NCBI RefSeq assembly: GCF_036373705.1
Contig: NC_089855.1
Span: 10,745,219-10,809,218 of the forward strand
Direction: 5' to 3'
Length of the DNA: 64,000 nucleotides
Origin: Amia ocellicauda
Taxonomy: Eukaryota > Chordata > Actinopteri > Amiiformes > Amiidae
A program made the translations under genes and the position numbers. The stretch's first letter is position 1; the number at the start of each line of letters is the position of its first letter. Shown piece after piece: positions 27,833-40,472 of this stretch. A model generated the notes under the pieces. That model made no database searches. It had not been told where the DNA came from and saw nothing but the letters and a program-made list of their open reading frames with translations.

Positions 27833-29230
27833 AAACCTGGGAATGTTACAAAACTGCAGCCTTGAGAATTTTAATTTAGCCTCGGCACCGGTTGGCACCC
27901 ATGAGCCATCACAGTAATGGTGTCCCCCCTCACGAGTCTAGTCATTACAGTAGTGTCCTTATTTCATGGCTCATCATTCGTAAAGGGTAGAACTTGTGCT
28001 TTGAGTACCTAAAAATTTTACTCGAAAAGATGCATTTTCAAGCCAGCAGTGCAGCGTAGCGTGCTGCGCAGCGAGGAGATTGTCGCGTAATCATTAAAGC
28101 GTGTGAAAGTGCACTTACAAAATAATGAAAAATGTTAGTGAATTGTATTAACTGCCTGTTACCATGATCTTCTTTTTAAACATCAATCAAAAGTCTTCCC
28201 AATTTGCCCTTGTTTTACAGCATTGTTTTCTTCTCTACATGATTATTCTGGTCAGGACACATCGAGTGTGTTTTGAGGTATCTGTATTTATTATGTAATT
28301 GCATTCATTTGTAATGCCAGTTTGGCAATCTGTGCTGCTACTATTGGCCAGTGTCCTGCATCTTGCTTTAGAACTAAAAGGCATTCTGTAAAAATTAGAA
28401 AAAAATGAAAAAAAAAATTAACAACTTTGCTAACATATTTAAATCCCCGCTTTTTTATTTGCAGAATTGGGAGGCCTTTGTTCTTTCTCCTCCCACTCAA
28501 AACACATGGTGCCCCTTTTTATATATGTAATTATTGTCTTCTGAGCCCCAAGCTTATAAGGAATTCTTATTTTCAGGTGAAAAGTATATATATTTTTATG
28601 TAGGACTTCATACATTTGAATGTTGTGAAAGCCAATTATGAATTGTCATTTACGCTGAACTATGGACTTTTAGTTTTCCTTTTTCTCCCATCGACTGCAC
28701 AGTTCTTCAGATGCAGATACTGGAAGGTGTCTGCCTGTAGGCTCATATCATGCCACTATACAAGTGTACAGAATGACAGAAACACACATCCTGACATTAC
28801 ACACAAGGTATTTAAGGGGAAATCCTTCCATTGACCATGCATTAATCATGTGCCCAGATCCCCGTTTGTTTGTTTGTGGTTTTTTGTTTTTTTTGTTTTT
28901 TAGGTACCTGTTATCCGTACTCCTTAAAAGCTGTGTTTCTGCAAGTGCCAGAAAAGTTCAGCCCAACAAAAAAGAAAAAAAAACGTTTTAATTGTAAAGG
29001 AAGGGAAGCAGTTAATGGTTTCTAGGTTTATTTGAACAACGTTACTCTCCATGACAACAACAAAAGGCAAAAAAAAAAGTAACACATGGTGTGTAAACAT
29101 GATGCTAAATAAAAGTGACTGCATTTTTCATCATGTTCTTCTGGAACTATAAATGTTGACTTGAATTATTTTGCCATGTGAGGCGATGCCTTTACAGGTT
29201 TTGAAATGTTCCTCCATATCTCTCGGCTAC

Positions 29231-29236
29231 AATAAA
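29231..29236 (+). terminator. Candidate UBE3A polyadenylation signal (distal)
   Basis: AATAAA about 2 kb after the stop; another AATAAA lies at 29108-29113. Either could end a long 3' UTR isoform. Confidence 0.4.
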
Positions 29237-30577
29237 TGTGCCCTGGGCGGGGCAGAAGAGGAATGGCGCCCGTTGGCATCTCCTCCGGTTTGAGAATCAT
29301 TAGCAATTGCAATGGGAAGTGTCGCATTGAAAACTGCATCTTGGACTCTCCATACTTTATCTGAGAAATGGAAATGTAAACTTAATCCATATTTTATGCA
29401 GAAGAGGAGTGAGATTAATGTTCCCCTCTTTGCCTTTGATGTAGGATGCAAGTCCTGTCTCTGTAGGATGTACCAGCAGGGCTGACAGCGTTGTGTCTCT
29501 GAATGATGTCCCAAGAGCAGCATATACCATGTGTGAGAAATTATTCATATCTTTCAGCGTCAAACAGTGTTTCACTAGAAGGCTAATGTGTTTCATTATG
29601 CCCAGAAACAATAGAACACCAGACCGGGGCCAAGTGATTCATAAATATGAGTTCTCTATTTTAATATTTAAAATATGCCTGTAAACTTTCCTACTGAGCT
29701 GTTAAGATCCAATTGAAATGTATCATAGGTGTAGAGTATTCCTTGTGCTTTCTTACTAAAAATGATAAGGTTCCTGAATTAGAACCTGAATTAGATGTAT
29801 TAAACTAGCATTAACCTTTCCAAAGAAGAAAGTAGACTCTTAAATTTGAAATACATACGATGAAGAAACGCCTGATGATTGAACAGCTGTGGCTTAATTT
29901 ACCCATAATGTAAGCCTTAATTCCAGTTATAATTCTTGCCAAGAATTCCTACAATCCAATGTGAAATTTTAAATATGGAATTGGGTGGGTTTTCTTTTTT
30001 GACAAAATCATTTTTTCAGTAACTCCCTAATTTGTTTCCTAGAACATCTCTTTCAGACATTTCCAAGATTACAAGTTTGACTTACGTCTGGTTTTTCATG
30101 TCATTATAATACGCTGAACTAGTATTTCTGACAGAATGCATGCTATGGCAACCAATTATTTTCACATAGTGTCTCATCTCTGCTTCCTCTTTTCAACATT
30201 GTTATGAATCTTAAAGAGCCGAGCCCTACACTGGTTCAGATAATGAAATGCATAAAAGCACTTGGGAAACTAATTTTGAACTTTTTTATTTGTATCCATC
30301 AATGTCTTTCGTTTTAGTTTACTATATATACACTGCAATTCAAAATCAAGAAAAATGTGTATCTTATATACATAAACCATAAACTACAAAGCACAAGCAT
30401 TTTAATTCATCAATATGGTACATATATATATATATATATAACTATGTCACACGCATGTCACTTAATAAAGGGAATAATTCATTTCCAAAATAGATAGTGA
30501 CTTTAATTCAGCCAGTTATTAAACCTCACGACAAAGTTCTTGCTGTTAAATACTGTATAATATTTCATAGTATGGTA

Positions 30578-30608
<31 letters not shown>

Positions 30609-30821
30609 GCTGGGGTGTAATGCTGAAACAGTTAAATGTGATAGTTTATCATTAGTAGCAATAATAATATAAAATAGTTTCCCTTACAGTCCCTTACTTA
30701 CAGTTAAGTAATCTTATTCCAACGTCAGAAGGTTTGGTGTGTTCATAGTTACAGAGTCCACAAGGGTTGTTTTTTTTCCCATTCTTTCAAATTCATCCTC
30801 ATGTATAAGAACTATCAGTCC
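29237..30821. other. Region between convergent UBE3A and the unrecognised minus-strand gene
   Basis: AT-rich, with a short (AT)n near 30423-30440 and a poly-T tract at 30583-30608. It probably holds the 3' UTR of the minus-strand gene, with a candidate AATAAA complement at 30287-30292. No other gene is seen. Confidence 0.5.
30583..30608. repeat. poly-T tract
   Basis: A run of 26 T on the + strand, which is poly-A in the sense of the adjacent minus-strand gene. Confidence 0.9.
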
Positions 30822-32123
30822 TCATAGTTCTGTTTTCAAAGCATTTTTCATTGATTTGACACCTGGATTGTCAGAGGTGGCCCTATGCCCGACTGGTGAA
30901 GTAGCTGTGGGATAAGGATTGTTGTCAATCCAGTGTCTCTCTTGTCTGTTCTCCTTGGTGATCACAGCGTTGTACGAGTCCAAAGCCAGAACCTCGGTAG
31001 GGACATGTTGAAAGGAGAAATCCTGGTCCAGATCTCTGATCGTGATGCTCCTGCTGGCTCGTTCGTTTCCGACGAGGTGCCATTTGCCCAGGTCTTCCTC
31101 CATGGCTAAGAAAAGCTCACTGTTCCTGTTCTTTCTGCTGCCGCCGAAGCTTTCCTGCAACCTCTGGCAGTAATAGTCAGTTAAAGTTGTGCTCTGCTGC
31201 TGTTTAAGATCCATTAGCCTATCAACAAAGCTGCTCATCTTTCCCCCAAAGCCATGCCCTTTGCTCGACACCAGGGGGGTCACAGGCATTGACTTCGTTT
31301 TCTTCTCCTCCTCTGCTCTCCTGCTGTTTAAGAAATCACTTCTGGAGTCTGGCCTTTTTATCGTGTCACAGTCATTGCTGTTCCTGCCACTTGCCATGCT
31401 TTGTTCTACCGCAGTAATTGACGCATCCCCTTTTACAAAGTCAGCGTCCAGAAGCTCCTCCCCCTCGTGCGCTCCTCGTGTCCCCTCAGACTCGATATGT
31501 GTTTCTGTGGCGCTCCTAATGGACACAACAGCAGTATGAGGACGTGTATTCAGAGATCTGCTGAGGGGTGGCAGAGCACTAGAGGTGTGGGGTCTGTATT
31601 TGCGGAATGATACCCTTTTCCCCACAGAGACTGAAGTTGTACAGTCCATCTCAGCTTTCGGGTCAGTGTCTTTAACACTCGGCAATCTGTGCTCCAGATC
31701 CCAACCGCCGTCAGGCAGTCGTCGTGTGCTGCAGGCAGACATCAGGCAGCGTGGCGTGGGCCCCCGAGTTTTTGAATATCCTGCGCTTTTCGCCCTCTCC
31801 CTGGGAGACTTTGTGACAATCTGCCTCACTGCGCTCTCGGACTCATCTGTGACCGTGGTGTTGAAGGAGAAGGCTCTGCTGCTCAGCTGTTGGACGATGT
31901 CTCTGTAGCCCATCTGTCTTGCGTGTGCCAACTGTGATCGTCGAAGCTTGATCTGGAATCTGTTGTACAGGATTCTTTGATCCAGACTGTAATAGGCCTC
32001 GACCTGCTTCTTCATTGAGTCCAAGGTGTCCAGTCTTTTCTTCAACATCATCTCCTCTTTCCAGTTGAAGGAAACAATTAACAGAGACTTCTCGGAGTCT
32101 TTGATTCTCGTTTTCTCTGCCAT
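30822..32123 (-). CDS. Unrecognised protein, uninterrupted 433-codon gene
   Basis: The open frame runs from ATG at 32123 to TGA at 30822-30824. GTG and ATG alternatives overlap, but this ATG sits in a strong context (GGGGATGG). I do not recognise the family. Residues about 20-80 are rich in Leu, Lys, Arg and Gln and look like a coiled coil (RLDTLDSMKKQVEAYYSLDQ, then KLRRSQLAHARQM). Residues about 80-280 are basic, Ser/Thr/Arg-rich and probably disordered. A second charged block (FVDRLMDLKQQQSTTLTDYY) and a mixed tail follow. There is no signal peptide or membrane segment. Length and GC content well above the flanks argue for real coding sequence. It lies tail-to-tail with UBE3A and in the same direction as CNGA3. 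A spliced 5' non-coding exon is possible (TTTCAG near 32165). Confidence 0.75.
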   Translation of the reverse strand: MAEKTRIKDSEKSLLIVSFNWKEEMMLKKRLDTLDSMKKQVEAYYSLDQRILYNRFQIKLRRSQLAHARQMGYRDIVQQLSSRAFSFNTTVTDESESAVRQIVTKSPRERAKSAGYSKTRGPTPRCLMSACSTRRLPDGGWDLEHRLPSVKDTDPKAEMDCTTSVSVGKRVSFRKYRPHTSSALPPLSRSLNTRPHTAVVSIRSATETHIESEGTRGAHEGEELLDADFVKGDASITAVEQSMASGRNSNDCDTIKRPDSRSDFLNSRRAEEEKKTKSMPVTPLVSSKGHGFGGKMSSFVDRLMDLKQQQSTTLTDYYCQRLQESFGGSRKNRNSELFLAMEEDLGKWHLVGNERASRSITIRDLDQDFSFQHVPTEVLALDSYNAVITKENRQERHWIDNNPYPTATSPVGHRATSDNPGVKSMKNALKTEL

Positions 32124-32966
32124 CCCCACCAGCTCTGGCCCTGTCAGCTTGCTTGTGAATCTGAAATACTAATACTGGAGAGACCTACGAACTATTAAAA
32201 GCCGTAAGAAACGCTATCAAAACAGATCACCTTACTGGACATCACTCCATAAAATGTGTGCAATATTTCCCACTTGCTGGTTGCTATTGACAGTCATGCA
32301 AACCCTGCCTATGCTCATTGTTTGTTGCCAAGGAGGTAACTTGAGTGCTTAGTGACATGAAAACTTGTCAGGTTTGCTCAAGCCTTTGAAGGAAATTATC
32401 TTGAATGCCCAATTTGTTCTCTGTGAGCGATGTTATTCCTTATTTTTATACATTTTTTTATACATTTGACTGATGCATCTATCCAGAGATAAGTGTTTAA
32501 GGAAGATATGTAAGACTAGGGAATAATGAGGATTGTGTTCTTTCACAAACTTAATTATTACCTGAAATAACTGAAATGTTAACCCTGAGATAGATATTTA
32601 TATTTACTTTGAATTATATGGCACTGAGTTTATTTATTTTGACTAAACATAACTTATCGTGCTTTAAAATGTATGTGTGTGGTTGTCAATAGAAGCAGTG
32701 TTCCCCGACTACTTCTGGTGTTTTTCTACAGTCTGGTATTATATGGTAAGCCGTCAATTAAATTACCATTACACAGGTGAGCTCCACAATGACCGATTTA
32801 GCAGAAATCTCCACCCAGAATGCACAAGGAGTTTCCTGGCAGCTGCAGCTCTCAGTCCCAGTGATGTCAGGTGTGTCCCCTGTGGTCAGGAATGCTCAGT
32901 TGCAAAGAGAAGTCTTTTGGGAATGAGACCAAATTTACTTATGAGGAGTCTGTAGAGGATGGCTCT

Positions 32967-32968
<2 letters not shown>

Positions 32969-32995
<27 letters not shown>
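32969..32995. repeat. (CA)n microsatellite
   Basis: An uninterrupted AC dinucleotide tract of 27 bp. Confidence 0.95.
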
Positions 32996-32997
<2 letters not shown>

Positions 32998-34101
32998 AGT
33001 AGCTTCTGTAGTACCTAGGTGCCTGTGGGATTTCGCACTCTGCATTCCCTTGCATTAGCATCCCAGCAATAAAAAAAGTGACTTGCCTTTGAACTGCTGG
33101 AGTCACGTGTGTCTTCAGTTCCCCCGGGCCAGTGCAGAAATCCTCGACTCAGGCTGAATAACAATTGTCTGTTACAAATTTGGGTTCATCAGTCCTCACT
33201 CAGACATAAACCCTTCCCAAGTAAAACAGCTTTCTTATTGAAAATTAGAATCTACCAACTGGGCATCACACCTCAGAAACCTGTTAAAGGCCATTGGTAA
33301 TACAGAGATTAGGGTGAAGAAAAATGTATAATATTCTCCTTGCCCCCAGTCTGTCTGTGTCTCTCTCATATCACATAACCATGCTTGCCACAGAGAAACA
33401 ATGTCAAAGTGTCATTTTAGCAGGTGACCATATCATGCCCAAATTTCCCATCAAACTCTTCTTTGGCATTTGGGTACAGTTAGCATTAACCTTGTTCTAT
33501 TGTTTCCTGATCCCCAGTATGGTTCCTGTGGACAAAAACCCCAATAAACTGGAGAGTGGTTTGTTTTAGTTTTATTGTCAGTCACTAAAATGGATTTCAA
33601 ATACAGCCCAGTAACTCCTTGTAGACAAGGGATCTCCATGACTGGATAAGGGGGATTGTCAAGGATTAAATAAATTTAGAAACAAAATTCAATACATTAT
33701 CAACTTTCTGTGTCCATAAGCAGACGACAGTAACCAGGAGACAGATTTTCATTAGACCCCACTTTCACATTGTGTGTATTTCTCATCTTCTGTGACGATG
33801 CGATATAAAGAAACACTTTATTTATTTTGGGAAATCGTAGCTGGAACTGTATCTCAATGAATGAAATGCAATGTGTTATATCTGCAGGTGACTGTTATAA
33901 CAACGGAAATTCAAATACAAAAACATACCAGTCTTTCACTCTGTGCAGATCCTGTACAAAATCTACTGCAACTATGTAGTTTATGGTTTTAAAATATATT
34001 TAATCATGTTATTGAACACAGAAGAGCAGAACACATAGTTAATGTGTCCACAGCATTCAGACAACATTTTCTCCAGTAAAACGTTTTTTATTGGGATCCG
34101 A

Positions 34102-34125
34102 AAGTTTTTAGCATGCTAAAAACTT
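34102..34125. repeat. 24-bp perfect palindrome
   Basis: Two 12-base halves, AAGTTTTTAGCA and TGCTAAAAACTT, are exact reverse complements with no spacer. No known element is visible around it. Confidence 0.85.
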
Positions 34126-35565
34126 GCATACATTACACACATTTAAATCAGTTCAGATAAAATGACTGTTAGATCAGTCTTTGTGCATGAGGATGATGAA
34201 TATACTCTCTCTATGGTCCAACATTCATAAATACACAGTGTACATAGTAGGAGGCATACAGGCTGGGTCGAGATTATCCCCAATTCCCAACAAGAAGTAT
34301 ATTGCCGAAATAAAAATATATCAACTATTTAACTTCAATGATTTGAATCTATATTTTAATAGGAAATTGATTATAAAAAATGATTTGTGTTCTAATTGAC
34401 ACCAAGATGGCAGCCTTTCATGCCTTTTCACGGGTAAAATCTGTCCATGCACCACTAAATTTAGTGCATTGCATTATCATGACAGATTTTATTGATGACA
34501 GGTTAATAAAGGTGTTTTAAACCAGTGCCACATGATATCAGATATGCAAAATTGAGCTGAAACACAATATATAAATTTATGCTGACATCCCTCCCTTACA
34601 TGTCAATGATCTGAATAAAAGATCAAGGCATGCCCAAACTCTGGCCCTGGTGAGCTGGATCATGAGCTCAATCCATCACCTTCTAAAGATTTGGGAAAAT
34701 ATCACCACTAAAGTACTCGACTAGTACGAAGGATTTGGGGGGCGGAACCAATGCCAGAAGCATGATATCCCACAGGGCACAGATTTTGAGTACCCCTGAT
34801 AAAATATTTACCAAGGGGAAAGAAATAGGGGATACATTTTGTCATCAAAACAGTGTGCACCTTTTTCAAGACAGGATTTCATGCATGCTTACCTTTGTAT
34901 ACTTGTATTGAAACGTAGAGACATGTTGATCCCTTAAATAATTCCAGTAATGCACTTAAATTGGCTTGGGTTTTTGTTTTAGACCTGTGCTGCTCTCAAC
35001 CTTGTAACGTTATATCTATTGTCACCATCTGCCCTCAGGTTAACCTCTCAGATGTCACGCTGCTGCCTGAAGAGACAAAGACTTAACATTCAAACTCTTG
35101 TCATACAACTCTGAACATAGAACAGACTGAATAGAGAATTAAACGGCAGAAGTGCATGAAACTTGGTCTTCTAGCTCCTTCCTGAAAACGCCTTTAATCA
35201 AAGCATCAATCTACTGTTCAGACTGCTTTAAAACAGTAAAGTGTCCTTGCCAACCGGATCTTTTATTCCATTCCCACTGCTATGATTGGACATTAGATTT
35301 ACACAGAATACATTTCTTATTTACAAATTAACAGTGTCATCTTGCCAGGTAAAAAGGTGTGTTTTTACACTTGTACAATCTCTATGAAAGGAAAATGACT
35401 GACTTTATAATACATCATTTATATTTAAAAAAAAAAAGTTTAAAAATGATCAAACTACTTTTTTTTTGGATTCCTGTTATTATACAAAAACAAAGGAAGT
35501 GTCAACTTGAGCTCACAGTCCAGACCCGGTATAAAATGCAAACAGCGCTTTTATTTGTCCCTTTT

Positions 35566-36968
35566 CTACTCTGCTTTTGCGGCTTCGTTATCTGCCTCCA
35601 TCCCGTCTGAGATTTCCTCGCTCCCCATCTTCTTCACTTTGGTCTCCATTTTCGTGAGTCTCTGTTTCAGCTTGGTCTGGCTGGATGTGAACTCCGCCAT
35701 CAGTCTTGCGAATTTGGTTTGCATCAGGTCCAGAGACGACTCCAGCTTCACCACCTTTTCCTCAAGGTCCTTGGGATCGGCGCCCTGTTTGGCAGCTTCC
35801 TCATCTATCAGGCCATCTTTCATCAAGATGGCTTTCCCCTTCTCCTCCAGAGCCTTCTTGGCATCCGGGTACTCAGTTAGGGCCTCCATCAAGTCATCCT
35901 TGGAGAGACAGAAGAGGTCTGAGTAGCCTATGCTCCTAATGTTAGCAGTTCTTCTGTTGCCTGACTTACTTCCCTTGATGTTTAAGATACTAATCTCTCC
36001 AAAGTAACTGCCGTCGCTCAGGACGACAAATTGCGTGATTCCGTCGTCTGCCACCACGGCCAGCTTTCCCTCTTTGATGATGTACATCTCTCTCCCAATG
36101 TCCCCCTTGCGGCAGATGTAGTCGCCCGGGCTGAATACCTGGGGCTGCAGCTTAAGCACCAACTCAATCAAGAGTCCGGCCTCACAATCCTGGAAGATGC
36201 GCACTTTCTTCAGCGTGTCAAGATGGACGTTGATGGCTATCTCTGCTTTGAGTTTGTCGGGCAAGTTCTTCAAGACTTCCTTCTCATCGCACGTTTTCTT
36301 GTTCGTCCACAGATAGTCAAACCACTTGATCACTCTGGCTTCCAGATCTTTGGTGACTTTACGGAACTGCATGTACTGCTTGATGGAATCAATCTTGGCC
36401 TGGAATTCTGCTCTGGAGGCGTTCATGTTGGAGATCATGGCGCCCACATTGCCGACAATGGTAGCAAAGATCAGCACTCCGATCAGGAAGTCACAAACGA
36501 CAAACAGGTACTCGACGTCTCTCACCGGAGGAGGAGTCTCTCCGATTGTGGTGAGCGTGAGGGTCGACCAGTAAAGACTGTAGATGTACTTCCTTGCCAA
36601 CCGCCCGTACTCTGGGTGGCTTATGTTGGGGTACACCCAGGAGTCAGTCCCAAAGCCTATTGACTTAGAAATGGCAAAGAATATGCATGCATTCCAGTGG
36701 ATGATAATGAGAATGTAGAGGACGAGATTGCTGATTCTGAAAATGTTGGGGTAATTCGTTCTGGTTTCCGTGCGGTCAAAAAACTCGAAAAGGCGTGCAA
36801 ATTTAAACAGGCGGTTGAACCTCAACTCCGGGTAATTGTTCCCCACTTTTATCACTGCTATGTCCGTTGGCACCATTGAGATTACATCATATTTGAACTG
36901 CTGTGTCTTCACGTAGTTTTCTCGTAATTTCTTAGAGTCTTTCACAAGTAATCCTTGTTCCAGGAAAC
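35566..36968 (-). CDS. CNGA3: CNGA3 last coding exon: S3-S6, pore, C-linker, cGMP-binding domain
   Basis: A 1403-bp exon after TTTCACTAG, starting in phase 1 with (G)GT then [10 protein letters not shown] and ending at TAG 35566-35568. It has an S4-like Arg/Lys segment ([20 protein letters not shown]), the P-loop [16 protein letters not shown], the S6 gate, the complete C-linker and cyclic-nucleotide fold, and the CLZ trimerisation helix. The single large last exon is conserved with mammals. A 210-codon open frame on the + strand (36031-36663) is its shadow. Confidence 0.98.
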
Positions 36969-38251
36969 CTAGTGAAACAATAAAATTTGGCATGCCATCA
37001 GAAAAACTCACTTCATTTTTCTAATATATCACAACATTTCAACAAAATTAAAGAGGTCAAGTCAAAATAGCATTTGTTTAATTGGTTTTGTGTGAAATTA
37101 AAAAAATTTTGCTCAGTGACAACTGAGGCTGAAAGCTGTGAGGAATTTTAAAAAGAAAAGAAACAGTTAAAAGGAATCTCAGATTGGACACAAGGAAGAG
37201 TCTATGGGTACAGATCTATACCTGTACTTCACTATATGGCACAACATCATAAAGAACGAATATTGCAATCTTTCCTGAACTATTGTCATTCATCTTTCCT
37301 CCCAGTTAGGGTGACACATACACATAAAACACTGTCAAAGATTTAGTGGAAGGACACAGGAGAAGGTCACTGTGTGGAAGGATATTGCTAATAAAACTAA
37401 GCCTTTGACACAGGCAGGAATTTAATCCATCAAATGCTGCAGTAATACTTTCAGTTTTGTAAGTAAGAGTTTAATACATATGCAGTTTGATGTTATAATG
37501 CAAGATAACAAGTAAATCAAATAGAAAAACAATTATTTCATTATTTTTCTTACACAATCACAATCGTGAATGCACTTTTATATCCCTTTACTGTCATTCT
37601 GCCCTTCCTGGGATTCAGGTATTCTTTCTTTGATATTGCATTTCTACTGACTTTTAATATTCATAATAGAATGTGAATTTATGACTGAAGCAAATATTTA
37701 TTAAGCCCTTATTTATGTGCCTGAAAATAAAGTATTAGCAATTTAAATTGTTAAAGTTCATTTTGAACCATTTTCTAACAGAAAGCAAGAGTTATGATCC
37801 TGACTGATCACTGTGTTATAGGATCAGTTTCATTAACAGACCCTGCAATGCAATTCTTCAAAATACCAATACAGGTAACCTGCCCTGCTTCTATTAGTAA
37901 ATGTCACAGGTGCTACGGTGAACTGTAAAGCCGTAGAAATGTGTAACACAGTTAATGACTCAAGGTGACATAGGTTCACATCGTGGAACAGAAAGATGAA
38001 CGAGTGAGTGGAATTAATGAAGACAGCACTGTAACTCACCTGTTCTCAATCTCACAAACGTGTCCAAGTAGTAGATTATATCTGATGAGATATCTAAAAC
38101 ATTCCACAAAGTAATGTAGTCTGTCTGAAGTTCATCAAAACAAGCCCTAGGGGTCAATGAGGAAGACATAATAAGCAGTTAATTCAATTGTTGTGATTAT
38201 GAAACCTAGCATGAAAAATTATATAAACATCTTACAGAACTATATACAGTA

Positions 38252-38329
<78 letters not shown>

Positions 38330-40429
38330 ATAGCTAACAGTAAAAAAAACAAATATTTGCTGCAGTTGTGAGTGTATATAGAAATATAAAACAAAATACA
38401 ATTGTTTGTTGAATAATACAGGCAAAATATACAAACCTGCAAATAAGCATGCACCAGTTGTACATGACTGGGACTGCAATTATCGAAAGCCATCTGTAGT
38501 ACAAATCTGTTGCTGGATCAACAATATACACTTCATTTTTCTTCCTGAAAAATAATTCAAATATAATAAAAAACTTGTTTCATGTTTGTATCCTTAAAAA
38601 AATATGCCTAAATATGCCTACACCGTATACGTGACCCTGATACAAATCAAACTGTACTTTTTGCTGATTAGGAAACCTCTTTTTGTTTCAACAATGTGTG
38701 TTGTGAAGTCACCTACACCTTTAGTCAGATAATGTATCTCACCTCTACTGACTACTGCTTTCAGTTATACCTAGCAAATGTTATAACTATCTAATAATAA
38801 GGGCTCTGGTTTTCTTATACTGCAGATTTGTCACAGACATAGCTGATCAATAAGCAGTATATTCCTGTGTTTAACAGATGACAGTGTGGGATTAATGTAT
38901 ATATAATCTGTATTTCCACATATGTAAGTTTTCTCCATGAATATAAAATAATATAAAACAAAAAGAGTGTCAGGTGAGTATCAACTGCATAGAGATCCAT
39001 GCTTTTCCTTCAGATTGCAGGTAGTCTGAGTTAGGTTTGCTGGATAAAAGACATGAAAACTGAGGGAACCCAGTTGAACCCTATGTTGGATCACAATCAA
39101 ACGTTTCTCTCTAGTCTACCTTAACAACAGGATACTTACTCCTCCTCTTTCTTTTTATCGTCCTTTTTTGCATCCTTTTTATCATCCTTCTTCTCTTCCT
39201 TCTTCTCCTCTTTCTTCTCCTCCTTTTTCTCCTCTTTCTTTTCCTCTTTCTTATCCTCTTTTTTGCTAAGAGTAATTTGTTTTTCACTCAGAGACTGCTC
39301 AGCAAAGTAGTTCAAGACTACTTTCTATACTGGTTCTACTGGACTACCAAAGAGAGGTCAACTAGGGCTACTGAGGACAGGAGAGTGGTCCACTGGGGAC
39401 AGCATGTGAGCAGGGAATCCACTTCGCTTAATATTTATTCATTTTTTCAGAGCGATTCTGCAGATGTTCAATTTGTTTTGAAGCTCGACCATTGGAAATA
39501 TTTTATTGTTGCATATTGTATTGGGAAATACTCTTTGAATTACTTTTTATTATTATTATGTTCAACTCAAATGTGAAACTGGAAACCTGATTTGTTTTTC
39601 GGATGACCAGCAGGGGGCAGAGCAGCCTGTGCACTTTCACAAGGATTCGTGTGGGATTACAGCAACTAACAAAGGATTCCCTTTTGCCTCCAGTTTTAAA
39701 ATACACCAAATACAAAAGTATCACCCTGATTGTGCCACTGAAACCAGACTAAGTTTTATTGAATTCAGGGGGCTGAGTCAGAAACTCAGACTACAAAAAA
39801 GTGCTTGAAAAAGGGGTTGATTTTCATTTTTGTGTTTTTTTAGGTAATTAACTACCTAACATGAGCACTATTGAATCATTTAGGTAGCTATAATTTATGG
39901 GACTCAATGTTTTAACATACAACATTCTTATTACTGAGTACACATGTAATTACAAAGCATTCAATACTGTTTTCTATAGCTTTTATATGTTATACTATCC
40001 CCCTTTGCTTTTTGAGCTGCAGCCTGTGCTTTGAGAAACAGGTGTTTCCTGTCTGTGGTGGATTCACCCAGGTTATTCTGAAACCATCAGCCATTTGTTT
40101 TGTTTATCTGTCTACAAAAGGGCCCTCACAATGATATACTCAATATCATACTCAATAGTATCAGGAGCTGATAAAGTTTCTAGTCATACTCAATATTGTC
40201 AGGAGCTGATACTATGTCTGCATTGGCAATAATATAAATATTTGTACATTGATTTTCTTTCATAGTACTATCAGGGTGATTTATTTAAAAATTACTTAAT
40301 CAGTAAGCACACATTCTACTGATCTACACACAACATTTGTCAGGTTTAATTTTGTGGAAGTCTGAAAAGGATTAGTACTGAAACTGGAAATAGAAAACTG
40401 CCTTTCACAAGTGTATTATTATTATTATT

Positions 40430-40472
<43 letters not shown>

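Larger units (their letters stand above)
27179..29236 (+). other. UBE3A: Putative UBE3A 3' untranslated region
   Basis: AT-rich sequence after the stop with candidate AATAAA signals at 27827, 29108 and 29231, consistent with alternative polyadenylation. It begins with a long A-rich tract. The true end cannot be fixed without transcripts. Confidence 0.5.
32124..35565. other. Intergenic region between the 433-codon gene and CNGA3
   Basis: Contains the presumed promoter of the 433-codon gene, a (CA)n tract, a 24-bp perfect palindrome and the CNGA3 3' UTR side. Small open frames such as 32677-32955 show no homology that I recognise. Confidence 0.55.

Noticed and set aside
32677..32955. 92-codon + strand open frame upstream of the 433-codon gene
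   Set aside because: No homology or codon bias seen; likely chance.
36031..36663. 210-codon open frame on the + strand
   Set aside because: Antisense shadow of the large last exon of CNGA3.
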